A DNA stretch of 64,000 nt from Actinomycetes bacterium (GCA_021785935.1 JAJYOG010000004.1:28052-92051); one strand, 5' to 3'; positions 40,598 through 50,840 are shown, numbered from the stretch's first letter. Notes: generated by a model not told the origin, from the letters alone. Made by a program: numbers and translations.

Positions 40598-41604
40598 ATT
40601 CACGCGAAAGATTTCTGGCCGTCCTGGCCGGAGAAATCCCGGACAGGGTTCCCATTGTACCGGTTGTCGACGGCTACTTTGCCCCAAAGGTTATCGGCCG
40701 CGCCAACGATGAATGCTATCTCGACGGCGCCTGCCTCGCCGATGCTCTGGCTGCCTCGATGACCGAATTTGGTTACGACGGCGCCATCGCAGAGATGGGG
40801 TTGGGCCCGGAGCCCAGCGTACTCGGGTGCCCGGTGGAGATCGAAGGCAACGACGTGCCCCTGGTGGTCGAGACGATCGTGGGTGGACGTGACGATCTGG
40901 AGAATCTCATCATTCCCGATCCCTGGTCCGGCGGCAAGATGGAACCCGTCGAGAGGCTGGTTGCCGCGGTCGGCGCCGACCAAGCTGTCCTTGGCAGCGT
41001 CAGGTCACCCTTTGAATATGCCGCCACAGTCCGCGGCCTCGTGGAATTCATGACCGATTTCTATCGCGACCCCGGGTTTGTGCACGATCTCATCGACGCG
41101 GTCAGGCCGGCAACCGTCAAGCTGGCCGAGGCGCTGGCCGACGCTGGCGTCGACGCCGTCGTCCTCAAGGATTCCTTCGCTTCAACCAGCATGATTTCAC
41201 CCGATCATTATCGCGAGTTCGCTTTCCCTTCTGAGTGTGATGCGATCGCCGAGATCGCCGGCCGCATTCCGGTGATACTGCATATCTGCCGAAACAGCAT
41301 GCCGATTCTGGCTGACATGGCCAGGACCGGAGCGGCGGTTCTCGAAATTGACTCACCGGTCGACCTGGCGGCGGCGAAAGCGGCCGTTGGCAGCGCGGTT
41401 ATCCTCAAGGGAAACATCGATGCTGTGACGGTGATGGAAAAGGGCGGCGCCGCCGATGTCGAAGCTGCCGTGGAGGCAGCCATGGGGGCGGCTAAAGCGG
41501 GCGGCGGTTTCATCCTCAGCACAGGTGACTCGATCCCGCGCCCGGCTCCGGAAGCGAATCTGGCGGCACTGGTTGAGTTTGGGGAAAGGTATGGCAATTA
41601 TTAA
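40594..41604 (+). CDS. Uroporphyrinogen decarboxylase-family methyltransferase (MtaA/MtbA-like)
   Basis: MNSRERFLAVLAGEIPDRVPIVPVVDGY...VVLKDSFASTSMISPDHYREFAFP...VILHICRNSMPILADMARTGAAVLEIDSPVDLAAAKAAVGSAVILKGNIDAV...STGDSIPRPAPEANLAALVEFGERYG. Confidence 0.85.
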   Translation: MNSRERFLAVLAGEIPDRVPIVPVVDGYFAPKVIGRANDECYLDGACLADALAASMTEFGYDGAIAEMGLGPEPSVLGCPVEIEGNDVPLVVETIVGGRDDLENLIIPDPWSGGKMEPVERLVAAVGADQAVLGSVRSPFEYAATVRGLVEFMTDFYRDPGFVHDLIDAVRPATVKLAEALADAGVDAVVLKDSFASTSMISPDHYREFAFPSECDAIAEIAGRIPVILHICRNSMPILADMARTGAAVLEIDSPVDLAAAKAAVGSAVILKGNIDAVTVMEKGGAADVEAAVEAAMGAAKAGGGFILSTGDSIPRPAPEANLAALVEFGERYGNY

Positions 41605-41667
41605 ATGAAAGATTCCGGGCATATTGTGAAGGGCATATGGTGAAGGGACCACTGTGAAGGGAACTCT

Positions 41668-42309
41668 GTGAAGGGAACTCTGGAAAAATTCGAGCTGGCC
41701 ATTATCGACGGCAACGCCGATGGCAGCGCTGACCTAGCCGATGTCATCGTCGCGGAAGGCAGGGCTACGCCCGCCGAGATATTCGCACATTTGTCGAGCG
41801 CCATGGAGGAAGTGGGCGCCAAGTATGAGACCGGCGAGTATTTCATCCCCGAAATGCTGCGCTCCGCTGAAGCGGTCGAGAAGGCGATGTCGGTGCTGGA
41901 GACGTACCTCTTCGAGCGCAAGGACGGGCAGGCCGGCATCGTTGTCATGGGGACGGTCAAGGGCGACATCCACAACATTGGCAAGAATATTATCGTCTCC
42001 GCCCTCAGGGCGGCTGGCTATGAAGTGCATGACCTGGGTGTCAATGTCTCCGCGAAGAAGTTCGTGGACAAGGTGAAGGAAACCGGCGCCGACCTGCTCT
42101 TGCTGTCGGCGTTCACAACTTCGACCAAGCCGGCGCTTCTGGAGATAATCGCGTTGCTGAAAACTGAGGGTCTGCGCGACCGGGTCAAGGTTCTCTCCGG
42201 CGGCGCCTCGCATTCACAGGCCTTCGCCGACGAGGTCGGCGTGGACGGCTTCGCTGCGGATGTAAAAAGCACCCTTGAGGTCTGCCGGAGGCTGATGGGA
42301 GAGAGTTAG
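41668..42309 (+). CDS. Corrinoid (B12-binding) protein of a methyltransferase system
   Basis: GTVKGDIHNIGKNIIVSALRAAGYEVHDLGVNVSAKKFVDKV, the DxHxxG cobalamin ligand motif; MetH-cap-like N-terminus. Confidence 0.92.
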   Translation: MKGTLEKFELAIIDGNADGSADLADVIVAEGRATPAEIFAHLSSAMEEVGAKYETGEYFIPEMLRSAEAVEKAMSVLETYLFERKDGQAGIVVMGTVKGDIHNIGKNIIVSALRAAGYEVHDLGVNVSAKKFVDKVKETGADLLLLSAFTTSTKPALLEIIALLKTEGLRDRVKVLSGGASHSQAFADEVGVDGFAADVKSTLEVCRRLMGES

Positions 42310-42388
42310 CTGGGATCGCGGCGCCAATGAGATATACAGCACAGCAAGAATTCCGCATGGCATCAATCGATTAACAACAGGCTGCCAG

Positions 42389-43807
42389 ATGACGTCAGAA
42401 AAAATGAACAGTAACCTCAGAGTGTTGCTCCTGACGCCGCCGAAGGATCTTGGCATCGGCGATGTCAAACGTCCCTGGGTATCTACCCAGCCGCTGGGCA
42501 TTGCCTATGTCGCGGCAGCGGTTCGTGATGCCGGTTTCGAAGTCAAGGTCATTGATGCCTACTCGCTGGGATTTTCCGGAGAAAAAATACGCACGGAGAT
42601 TGAGGCTTACCAGCCTCACCTGGTGGGCATCTCAACGCTGACGCCGCAATGGCCGGACACCGTGAAGATGGCCGCGATCGTCAAATCTGTGGACGAGAAA
42701 ATAATCAACGTCGTCGGTGGACCGCATGTAACGGCGCTGCCGGAGCAGGCGGCCGCCACGGAAGGGATCGACGTGGGTGTCATCGGCGAAGGGGAGGCAA
42801 CGATGCAGGCTCTATGCCGCGCCATCGCCGAAGGCTCTGCCCTGGATGCGGTCGAAGGCATTGCCTTCAGCCGCGTCGGTGAGGTTATCGTGACGCCATC
42901 GCGCCCATATATAACCGATCTCGACCAGTTGTCTTTTCCGGCTCACGATCTGCTGTGGGAGCCGAAACTGTACAACCCGTATCCGTCATGGGGCAAGGCC
43001 GGTAACTTCTCCTGCATCATTAGCGGCCGCGGCTGTCCTTACAATTGCTCTTTCTGTGATGTCACATCCCAGCAGGGCAAACAATACCGCTTGAGAAGCG
43101 CTAAAAACATTGTTGACGAAATGATCTGGCTCAACCGCGAATTCGGTGTATCCATGTTTTCCTTCCGTGATCCGTCGATGGTCTGCAACCGCCGCCGCCT
43201 TCTGGAAATATGTGACCTCATTGGCGCCAACGGCCTCGATATCGTCTGGAACTGCAACGCCCGGGCCAACGAAGTCGATACGGAGATGCTGATGGCGATG
43301 AAAAAGGCTGGCTGCCGTGTCCTCCAGTACGGTATCGAGACAGGCAACCCAAAAATGCTCAAGGAGATCAAGAAGATTACGCCCGAGAAAGTTATCGCGG
43401 CGGTCGACGCCACCAGGCGCGCAGGCATCTATTCACATGGCTACTTTCTTTTTGGTTTCGTGGATGAGACGCGGGAGACGATCAAGGACACGATCGAGTT
43501 CGCCCGCCGCCTCGACCTCGACAGCGCCGGCTTCGCGGTGATGGTCCCCTTCCCTGGAACCCAGGAGTACGAAAAGTACAAGCGCGAGGGTCTGCTTTTA
43601 ACCGAGGACTGGCACGACTACAACATCATGGGAAAGCCGGTCTATCGCCACAAGCATCTCACCAATGAAGAATTAAGAAAGGCGCCGCGGCGCGCCTACC
43701 GGCGATTCTACTTGCGGCCGCGGATGATCCTGCGGCATCTGAAGAGGATTACCTCGCGGCGGGTGCTGGTCAGCTACATCAAAAGCGCACGCTTGATGTT
43801 CGACTGA
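42389..43807 (+). CDS. B12-binding-domain radical SAM protein
   Basis: N-terminal B12-binding-like domain; ISGRGCPYNCSFCD (CxxxCxxC) radical SAM motif. Confidence 0.92.
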   Translation: MTSEKMNSNLRVLLLTPPKDLGIGDVKRPWVSTQPLGIAYVAAAVRDAGFEVKVIDAYSLGFSGEKIRTEIEAYQPHLVGISTLTPQWPDTVKMAAIVKSVDEKIINVVGGPHVTALPEQAAATEGIDVGVIGEGEATMQALCRAIAEGSALDAVEGIAFSRVGEVIVTPSRPYITDLDQLSFPAHDLLWEPKLYNPYPSWGKAGNFSCIISGRGCPYNCSFCDVTSQQGKQYRLRSAKNIVDEMIWLNREFGVSMFSFRDPSMVCNRRRLLEICDLIGANGLDIVWNCNARANEVDTEMLMAMKKAGCRVLQYGIETGNPKMLKEIKKITPEKVIAAVDATRRAGIYSHGYFLFGFVDETRETIKDTIEFARRLDLDSAGFAVMVPFPGTQEYEKYKREGLLLTEDWHDYNIMGKPVYRHKHLTNEELRKAPRRAYRRFYLRPRMILRHLKRITSRRVLVSYIKSARLMFD

Positions 43808-43853
43808 TTCTTGATAAAGAGGAGCGACGTCCTTCGATCCCCGAATCTCTTGC

Positions 43854-45665
43854 TTACCCCGTGGTTTCCGGCCCGACACGATAGACACTGAATGTCTCCA
43901 GCGGCTGATTTGAGAAGGTGTAGGGCAGCTTGCCCCAGTAAGTGCCGTAAAAGCCGGCGTTGGCGGCGAAGTTCATCACTCTCAGGGGATTTCCCGACTG
44001 GACCGAGTCGGTTTCGACCAGGCTCATGCGGTCGGTTACCGATTTCTCGAGTGGCCACTCCATGAGTCCGACCCTGACCACCAGATCGCCCTCCCGGGGA
44101 GCGGTGCTGTCTGAGGTCAGGTAAAGATACCCCTGCGACTCCATGTAGTGCCGCAAGCCCCACTCGCCGACAAACCAGACGTTTCCTTCCGGCTGATAAC
44201 TGTTGCCGACATTAAGGGCGAAATCCTTGTAAGTCTGGGCCAGCTGATAATCGGCGGTAGAGACGGTGGTCCCCGCGAGAATTGTCAGCGCTATGGCCGC
44301 GAACGCGATAATGGTCAGCGCGGAGCCGCCCTTGAGGTTGATTTCGAGTTCGCGGAAAAGGAGCAGCACGACCGGCGCCAGGAAGGGCAGCATGTACTTG
44401 GCGGTCGCATGGGGCAGAACCAGGGTCACGGCGCAGATCATCACGAGCAGCCAAAACGCCAGAAAGACAAAGTCGGTATCGACCTTCCTTTGCTTCACGG
44501 CATTCACAAGCTGGACGAAAGTTTCGCCCGATACGGAAGCAATCATCATGACGCCGGCGGTAAGGAAGACAGCAAATAAAACCGCCGTCCAGGCCGGGAA
44601 AAGGTCACTGGTTGAAACATAATAGGCAGCGATAGCCGCCGAACCGGCTGCGATCGGTATAAGCAGCAGGCGGCCGCGGCGGCGCAGACAGTAAATTGCC
44701 ACCATCACCAGCGGGAAAACAGACGCGCCTCCCAGTTGCAGCAGGTTTCCTTCGACCCGCATCAGGAGGCTACTGCTCCCGAGGCTAAGCCCTTTTGCAT
44801 GCGTGAAGCGTGGCAGGGCGCCGTAGCGCGCCAGGCTGAAGAGCGCGTAGGCGCCAAAACCCAGGGCCGGCACCGCTAGCGGCAGCGCGTTTTTCCACGA
44901 AATCTTTCCCTTGAGCACCGCATAAGCCGGCAATACCAACAGGAGCGCCAGCGATTGGTAACCAGTGAAAACAGCCAGCAGCGCCGCCATCCCGGCAAGC
45001 GCCAGCAGACGGCCGTCATCGCGGTCGACGCCGTATATATATGCCGCGGCAGCCGCCAGCCAGAATGCGGTCATCGGCAGATCGCCCATGAGTGTATGTG
45101 AGGCAGCCATCAGTGCCGGCGTTGCCAGCAGCAGCAGGGTTGCCAGGAGGGCGTTGCGGGTAAATCTCCTGGCCAGGAAATACATCGAGACCCCCACAAT
45201 AACGGGGAAAAGAATAAAGCCCAAATGCAGCGGCAGCTCCTGATCGCTGCCGGTCACCCGCATTACCATCGACATGTAGAGCTGATCGAGCGGTGGGTGC
45301 GTGTCGCGCCAGTTTGGTATCTCCACACCCATGAGCCGGTATTCAGGCAGATCCTGCTGTAGGGGGGCGTTCAGGTTGAGCTTGGCGAAATCCCAGAAGA
45401 TGGCGTCGTCAATATGAAATGCCTGGCTGGCGAAGGGGACTGTGATGAAGAGAACAAAGGCAAGAACCACCCCAAGGCATAAGACCAGCGCCAGACGGGG
45501 AGCGCGCTCGCCGATGCCCGCGTCCAGCTCGTAGGGAGCGGTGCGGTTTAGGAAACCGCCCCCGAGTGGCCGGGAAGCTCCAGATACTGCCTGGCTACTC
45601 TGCTGAACATAAGAGGATTGAACAATATGTTTGTGACGAAATAGCACTCGTGTGAACAGTAGCAT
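43854..45665 (-). CDS. Polytopic membrane glycosyltransferase (GT39/ArnT-like); start uncertain
   Basis: Multiple TM segments and the HIDDAIFWDFAKLNL...DTHPPLDQLYMSMVMRVTG region; the 5' end of the track ORF overlaps the upstream radical SAM gene. Confidence 0.75.
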   Translation of the reverse strand: MLLFTRVLFRHKHIVQSSYVQQSSQAVSGASRPLGGGFLNRTAPYELDAGIGERAPRLALVLCLGVVLAFVLFITVPFASQAFHIDDAIFWDFAKLNLNAPLQQDLPEYRLMGVEIPNWRDTHPPLDQLYMSMVMRVTGSDQELPLHLGFILFPVIVGVSMYFLARRFTRNALLATLLLLATPALMAASHTLMGDLPMTAFWLAAAAAYIYGVDRDDGRLLALAGMAALLAVFTGYQSLALLLVLPAYAVLKGKISWKNALPLAVPALGFGAYALFSLARYGALPRFTHAKGLSLGSSSLLMRVEGNLLQLGGASVFPLVMVAIYCLRRRGRLLLIPIAAGSAAIAAYYVSTSDLFPAWTAVLFAVFLTAGVMMIASVSGETFVQLVNAVKQRKVDTDFVFLAFWLLVMICAVTLVLPHATAKYMLPFLAPVVLLLFRELEINLKGGSALTIIAFAAIALTILAGTTVSTADYQLAQTYKDFALNVGNSYQPEGNVWFVGEWGLRHYMESQGYLYLTSDSTAPREGDLVVRVGLMEWPLEKSVTDRMSLVETDSVQSGNPLRVMNFAANAGFYGTYWGKLPYTFSNQPLETFSVYRVGPETTG

Positions 45666-46642
45666 CCCGAATTATTGATCTTTGCCCGGACCCGATCGGC
45701 CTGCTCCGAAAAAAAGACCCTGGGAAAATTATAATCCGTTTCCCTGATATTGCCCATTTTGTCGGAGAGGGTTTCGCAGGGAAAAACGTCCCCCACTTCA
45801 TTCATGACGGCCGTAATCCTGCCTGCGTAGCAGGGCAGAAGCCTCCGTCCCTGCCGCACAGTCTCGTAGATCAACTGGCGCTGCACCAGATCCTGGGCCG
45901 TTTTTAAACGCGCCAAGGTGAAATGGTACATCTTGGAGTTACCGCCTTTCAAGTCTTTTTCCAGCCGCATGACCGCTTGCCGGTATTTCTCCAGGTCGAT
46001 CTCCTTATAGGCGCTGTCAGCCGGATTGCCGCGAACCAGGGAGATGGTGTGGGTCTCGCAGCCAGGCAGCGTTTCCACGAAATCCGCGATCTGATCCATA
46101 TTGTCCTGGTTTTCCCTGCAAAAAACGGTATTAATGCCGAGCTGGAGGTTATCGTAACGTTCTCCCAGCCGCCTCAGGCGCACCCAGGTTTCCATGGCAT
46201 TTTCAAAGCTTCCAGGCGTATTGCGGATGCGATCGTGCTCCTCGCCGGCGCCATCGATCGAGAGCTTGCAGACAATGGCGCTCTCAGGGCTCCGGGCAAG
46301 GATCTTCTCCAGGCTGGGCTCGATCAGGTCCGGCGCCATTCCGTTTGTAGGCAGCGTGATGATAACCGGATGGGTGTGGCGGTAAAAAGAATCCACCAGC
46401 TCAGGCAGGTCCTTGCGCAGGAAGATCTCGCCGCCGGCAAAGAGCAGCCACAGCAGGTCTCCCATCGAGGACGCAATTTTTTCGACCTCTTCAGCTGTCA
46501 GCTCATCCTGAACCGTATGGCGGTCCTGCCAGTAGAAGCAGAAGGGGCAGCGGGCGTTGCAACGCGCGGTCACAAATAAAGTGAACTGCAGCGGATCACG
46601 TTTATGGAAAATCGAGGGGATGTACTTTAGAGGTGAATACAC
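45548..46642 (-). CDS. Radical SAM protein with SPASM-like C-terminus
   Basis: FVTARCNARCPFCFYW (CxxxCxxC) and C-terminal Cys cluster CYAG...FPCETL...NNSGCYCSHECYF. Confidence 0.88.
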   Translation of the reverse strand: MYSPLKYIPSIFHKRDPLQFTLFVTARCNARCPFCFYWQDRHTVQDELTAEEVEKIASSMGDLLWLLFAGGEIFLRKDLPELVDSFYRHTHPVIITLPTNGMAPDLIEPSLEKILARSPESAIVCKLSIDGAGEEHDRIRNTPGSFENAMETWVRLRRLGERYDNLQLGINTVFCRENQDNMDQIADFVETLPGCETHTISLVRGNPADSAYKEIDLEKYRQAVMRLEKDLKGGNSKMYHFTLARLKTAQDLVQRQLIYETVRQGRRLLPCYAGRITAVMNEVGDVFPCETLSDKMGNIRETDYNFPRVFFSEQADRVRAKINNSGCYCSHECYFVTNILFNPLMFSRVARQYLELPGHSGAVS

Positions 46643-46658
46643 TCTAATAGATTAACAT

Positions 46659-47765
46659 CTATGAATACTGGCGGGTAAGTTTGACTTCCCAGATGTATTT
46701 GAGGATGCCCACGAAAGCGCCGTAAGCCACAGCGAAGGGATATATGAACTGGAAATAAGCCGTGGCGCGAATCAGGAACCACCATCCCTTTTCCTTCTTG
46801 ATGAGCCGCAGCAGGTTATGGCTGACGGCGGTGTTGATGCCGTAGAGAAAAGCCGCACCCAACAGGGGCCACCAGGAGAAGGTGGCAATCGCCGCCGCCG
46901 CCAGGATGATGTTGATGGTCTGCGTGCCGACGTCGACTTTGAGTTCGTACGAAGCGGCGCCTGAATCCTTCATGACATCGCGGTTATTCAACGAATACAT
47001 GGTCCAGTACTTGCTCTTCCTGACGGCGTTGCGCACCGATTTGTGAAAATTGAAGCGGAACATATGCTGCACCTGGATGTACGACGGCCGCGCCAGCTGG
47101 TAGCCCGCCCGGATCAGGCGATGCGAAAGCTCCACGTCTTCGACGCTGGCGGCGTGCCCGATAAAGTAATCTTCCTTGAATCCGCCGAATTCATCGTAAG
47201 TCTTCTTCCAGATGGTCATGCAGTGGGTCGCGATGTAATCCGGGTGCTCCACCTTGGTCTCCACGTAATGGATGTAAATCGACTGGAAATTGCTGAAGAA
47301 ATCCTTGTCCCAGGCGGCGGCGGTATAGGCGCCGCCAACACAGATGCTGTCTCCCTGGCGCAGTTTCTCCACGCACTGGCCCATGGTCTTGGGCAGCAGG
47401 ATGCAGTCGGCGTCAATGAAAAGAATGATCTCGCCGCGGACTTCCCGGGCTCCCGCATTCCGGGCCTTGGAAACTCCCCGGTGCTCCGGGAAATCGATCA
47501 GCCTGAAGGGATACTTCTGGCTGAGCTCTTTAAGCACCTCGCCGGTGTTATCAGTGGAATAGTCATGGACGAGGATGACTTCGAAATCCTTGAAATCCGA
47601 CCGGTAGAGGGCTTCCAGCACTACCGGGATGGTCGCCGCGCCATTGTGAATGGGGATGACCACTGAAACCTGTAGCTTGCCGGGCTCGGCAGCTCGGGGC
47701 TTTGCGGTCCTGGCGGCCTGTGGTTTTCCCGTTTTAGCGGCCTGCTGTTTTTTAGCTGCGGACAC
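46659..47765 (-). CDS. Glycosyltransferase family 2 with C-terminal TM helices
   Basis: VSVVIPIHNGAATIPVVLEALYRSDFKDFEVILVHDYSTDNTGEVLKEL...GEIILFIDADCILLP. Confidence 0.9.
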   Translation of the reverse strand: MSAAKKQQAAKTGKPQAARTAKPRAAEPGKLQVSVVIPIHNGAATIPVVLEALYRSDFKDFEVILVHDYSTDNTGEVLKELSQKYPFRLIDFPEHRGVSKARNAGAREVRGEIILFIDADCILLPKTMGQCVEKLRQGDSICVGGAYTAAAWDKDFFSNFQSIYIHYVETKVEHPDYIATHCMTIWKKTYDEFGGFKEDYFIGHAASVEDVELSHRLIRAGYQLARPSYIQVQHMFRFNFHKSVRNAVRKSKYWTMYSLNNRDVMKDSGAASYELKVDVGTQTINIILAAAAIATFSWWPLLGAAFLYGINTAVSHNLLRLIKKEKGWWFLIRATAYFQFIYPFAVAYGAFVGILKYIWEVKLTRQYS

Positions 47766-49231
47766 TAACCAGCCTTCTTCTTCGAATTCTCCGCGGGCGT
47801 TTTTTTCACAGTCAGCGAATCACGCTTCATCCAGAGCCAGAAGAAACTGGACGCGCCCTTGATAACCGTGCGGAAATCATACCAGCTGCGCACTGTCACC
47901 AACCGTTTGAGGATGAAACCCGGCCGTGAATAAAATTTGCGGAAAGCGATGCGGCGCAGTTCGTCGATCTCTTCCCTGGTCATGGTATAGGGCACGAACG
48001 CCCCTCCCTCAAAAGTATAGTCATCCGTGTTCGATGACATGGTCCCGTACTCGTCTATATTTTCATAAAGATCGGTTCCGGGGAATGGCGTCATCGAATG
48101 AAAGTTGGCGTAATGGGGATTGAGTTCGATAGCAAAATCTATCGTCTGCATGGCTTCTTCGTAGGTTTCCCCCGGAATTCCGATGATGAATGGAGTGTAG
48201 ACCTTGAGCCCGGCTTTTTTGGCTGCCTTTACCGCGGCGCGGGTCTGATCCAGGTTAATGCCCTTGCGTAACGTGTTCAGGTTCTTCTGCACACCGCTCT
48301 CGGCGCCGTAGAGAATCGCCCAGCAACCAGCCTTCTTCATCTCTCTGAGCAGCTCGTAATCGACGGTGTTGACGCGCGAGGAGACATAGAAGCTGAACTT
48401 GAGCTTCTTGGCGCGGATCTGCCTGATGATTTCCATCACGCGCTCGCGATCGGCGGTGAAGGTCTCGTCGAGAAAGCGGATCTCACGGAAGCCATAGACA
48501 TTGATCAGCCCCTCGATCTCTTTGACCACGTTCTCGACACTGCGGAAACGAATGCGCCTTTCGCCTTTCATCTGGAAGCAATAGATGCAGCGGGCCTTGC
48601 AGCCGCGCGAGGTCATGACGATCGCAATCGGCTTCTCCTTGTAGCTGCCGGGAGGTGATTCGTACTTGTCGAAGTCTCCCAGCAGTTCGCGCCGGGGGAT
48701 GGGGATAGAATCAAGGTCCTCGATCAGCGGACGCGGCCTGTTCTTGACGATGGCGCCGTCATGGGCGCGGTAGGCCACGCCGGCGATGCCTTCAAGGGTT
48801 TCGCCGTGTTCCAGCCTGGCAATCAGTTCTGGGACGGTCTCTTCACCCTCACCGATAACAATAGCGTCGAAAAATTCGCATTGCTCGAGGCATTTTTCCT
48901 CGACCGCGGATGGATAGGGACCAGCCGCGGACACGTGAATCGAGGGGTCAATTTTCTTGATATCCTCGGCCGTCTTCATGGCCTTGGTCCACATGGAGGC
49001 ATTGGCGGAAACACCCACAAAGCCCGGTTTGAACTGCCGGATTTTGTCGAGCACTTCACCGTGTGTCCAGAAGGCGCCGTCGATCAGCTGGACTTCGTGT
49101 CCGGCTTCCTGAATACAGGTGGCGATGTAAAGAAGCCCCAGCGGGTGCTGGTAGCTGATAGCTGACTTGGCCAGCCGTGATGGATAAATATCGTCCGGTT
49201 TCCAGGACGGCAGTACTACCACTGACTTCAA
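47765..49231 (-). CDS. B12-binding-domain radical SAM protein
   Basis: QHPLGLLYIATCIQEAGHEVQLIDG...MTSRGCKARCIYCFQMKG (CxxxCxxC). Confidence 0.92.
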   Translation of the reverse strand: MKSVVVLPSWKPDDIYPSRLAKSAISYQHPLGLLYIATCIQEAGHEVQLIDGAFWTHGEVLDKIRQFKPGFVGVSANASMWTKAMKTAEDIKKIDPSIHVSAAGPYPSAVEEKCLEQCEFFDAIVIGEGEETVPELIARLEHGETLEGIAGVAYRAHDGAIVKNRPRPLIEDLDSIPIPRRELLGDFDKYESPPGSYKEKPIAIVMTSRGCKARCIYCFQMKGERRIRFRSVENVVKEIEGLINVYGFREIRFLDETFTADRERVMEIIRQIRAKKLKFSFYVSSRVNTVDYELLREMKKAGCWAILYGAESGVQKNLNTLRKGINLDQTRAAVKAAKKAGLKVYTPFIIGIPGETYEEAMQTIDFAIELNPHYANFHSMTPFPGTDLYENIDEYGTMSSNTDDYTFEGGAFVPYTMTREEIDELRRIAFRKFYSRPGFILKRLVTVRSWYDFRTVIKGASSFFWLWMKRDSLTVKKTPAENSKKKAG

Positions 49232-49571
49232 AAAAATCTCCTAGATGGAGCAGGCGGCGACAGGTCTCACTATGTCAATATTAATTTACGGATTCAATGA
49301 GAAGCGCGCGAATTAAACCAGTGGAGACACAGGCAACCGAAGCGTTACCCCGATAATTATTTCCTCACCCTTACAATACGTCTAGTTTATCAGACTAATA
49401 TGGCCGTTTCCACGAGGTTTAAGGGGAGGCCCGAACTGCCGCCGATTGTTAGCTCCATCTTTTTCTGCTAGAAATATTGGCGTATGCTGGTAGAGCTGGC
49501 GAGCAGGCTTGAGTCGCTTACATCGCCGGCATCAGCGGGGCAAATGCCGTCGACATCCAAAGGTCGAATAA

Positions 49572-50840
49572 TTGACGAATACTGACAAAGAGCATGACGA
49601 GGGCGCGGCCGCGGGTAAACCCGGCGGTTTCGGTGTTGCGATTGATGTTGGCACATCCAGCATCTGGTTCCGGCTGGTCGAGCTGGAAAGCGCCCGCGTG
49701 CTGGACACGCTCGTCGTTCCCAATCCCCAGCAGCGCTACGGGGCCGACATAGCGAGCCGTCTGGGGCTCGCAACCACGGATGCGGAAGCAAGGGCATCCC
49801 TGCATGCTGACGTCATCGCGACGGTAAACAAAGGCATAGCGGCGCTTTGCGATGACAGCGGCATCTCGCCGGGAGCGATCCAGGAAGTAGTAGCCGTTGG
49901 TAACTCGGCAATGTATGCTTTCCTGCTGGATCTTGATCCGGCACCGCTCTGCGGTACGCCTTATAACCTGAAGGGGGCTGAAGATTACCACGGTCCGGCT
50001 GCTGGGTTGGGAGTGAACCTTCCCGGGGCGGATCTTTTTATCCCCAGTCCTATCTTCGGTTTTGTCGGCGCCGATGCCCTGGCGGATATTTTGCTGCTTG
50101 GTATGGCCGGCAACGATGAGCTTGAACTGATAGTCGATGTCGGGACCAACTGCGAAATGGCTTTGGGCAACCGGGAAAAAATACTGGTCGCCTCGAGTCC
50201 GGCCGGGCCGGCCTATGAAGATACGCACATGTCGTTCGGCTTGTCGGCCACCGAGGGGGCAATCTATAAAGCGAGCCTGGACGGCGGGCGTTTCGAATAT
50301 TCAGTGGTGGGTGGGGGAGCGCCGCGTGGCATTTGTGGCTCCGGACTCATCGACATCATCGCCGGGATGAGGCGAAGCGGCTGGGTGGATGAGAGCGGCC
50401 GCCTCCTGCGCGACGGGCCGATTCTGATCGCCGAAGGCGAGGGAGGGAGAGGCGGGGGCAGCGCCGGCGGCGGGAATGAAAATCCAATCACCGTCAGCCA
50501 GCAGGACATCCGCTCCTTCCAGCTGGTCAAGGCCTCGGTGCATGCGGCCATCTCGGTGCTCATGAAGAAATTCGGCGACTGTGTTCTGAGCCGCATGCTC
50601 ATCACCGGCACTTTTGGCAGTTACATCAACCTCGATAATGCCCGGCTGCTTAAGATGTTTCCCGATCTGCCCAATGAGAGGGTTGAAGTGGTCGACGACG
50701 CCGCCTGCCAGGGGGCGGTCCTGATGCTTGGCGAGGATCACCGCCTGTCGCTGGAATCCGTTCGGGGCAAGATCAGGCACGTAGCCCTGCCGCTCAATAA
50801 GGATTTCCAGGACGAATTTATCCGCTTGATGAAGATTTAG
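49572..50840 (+). CDS. ASKHA-domain corrinoid activation protein (RACo/DUF4445-like) without a ferredoxin domain
   Basis: FGVAIDVGTSSIWFRLVELESARVLDTLVVPNPQQRYGADIASRL...VVAVGNSAMYAFLLDLDPAPLCGTPY...IVDVGTNCEMALGNREKILVASSPAGPAYE...GSGLIDIIAGMRRSGWVDESGRL. Confidence 0.85.
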   Translation: MTNTDKEHDEGAAAGKPGGFGVAIDVGTSSIWFRLVELESARVLDTLVVPNPQQRYGADIASRLGLATTDAEARASLHADVIATVNKGIAALCDDSGISPGAIQEVVAVGNSAMYAFLLDLDPAPLCGTPYNLKGAEDYHGPAAGLGVNLPGADLFIPSPIFGFVGADALADILLLGMAGNDELELIVDVGTNCEMALGNREKILVASSPAGPAYEDTHMSFGLSATEGAIYKASLDGGRFEYSVVGGGAPRGICGSGLIDIIAGMRRSGWVDESGRLLRDGPILIAEGEGGRGGGSAGGGNENPITVSQQDIRSFQLVKASVHAAISVLMKKFGDCVLSRMLITGTFGSYINLDNARLLKMFPDLPNERVEVVDDAACQGAVLMLGEDHRLSLESVRGKIRHVALPLNKDFQDEFIRLMKI

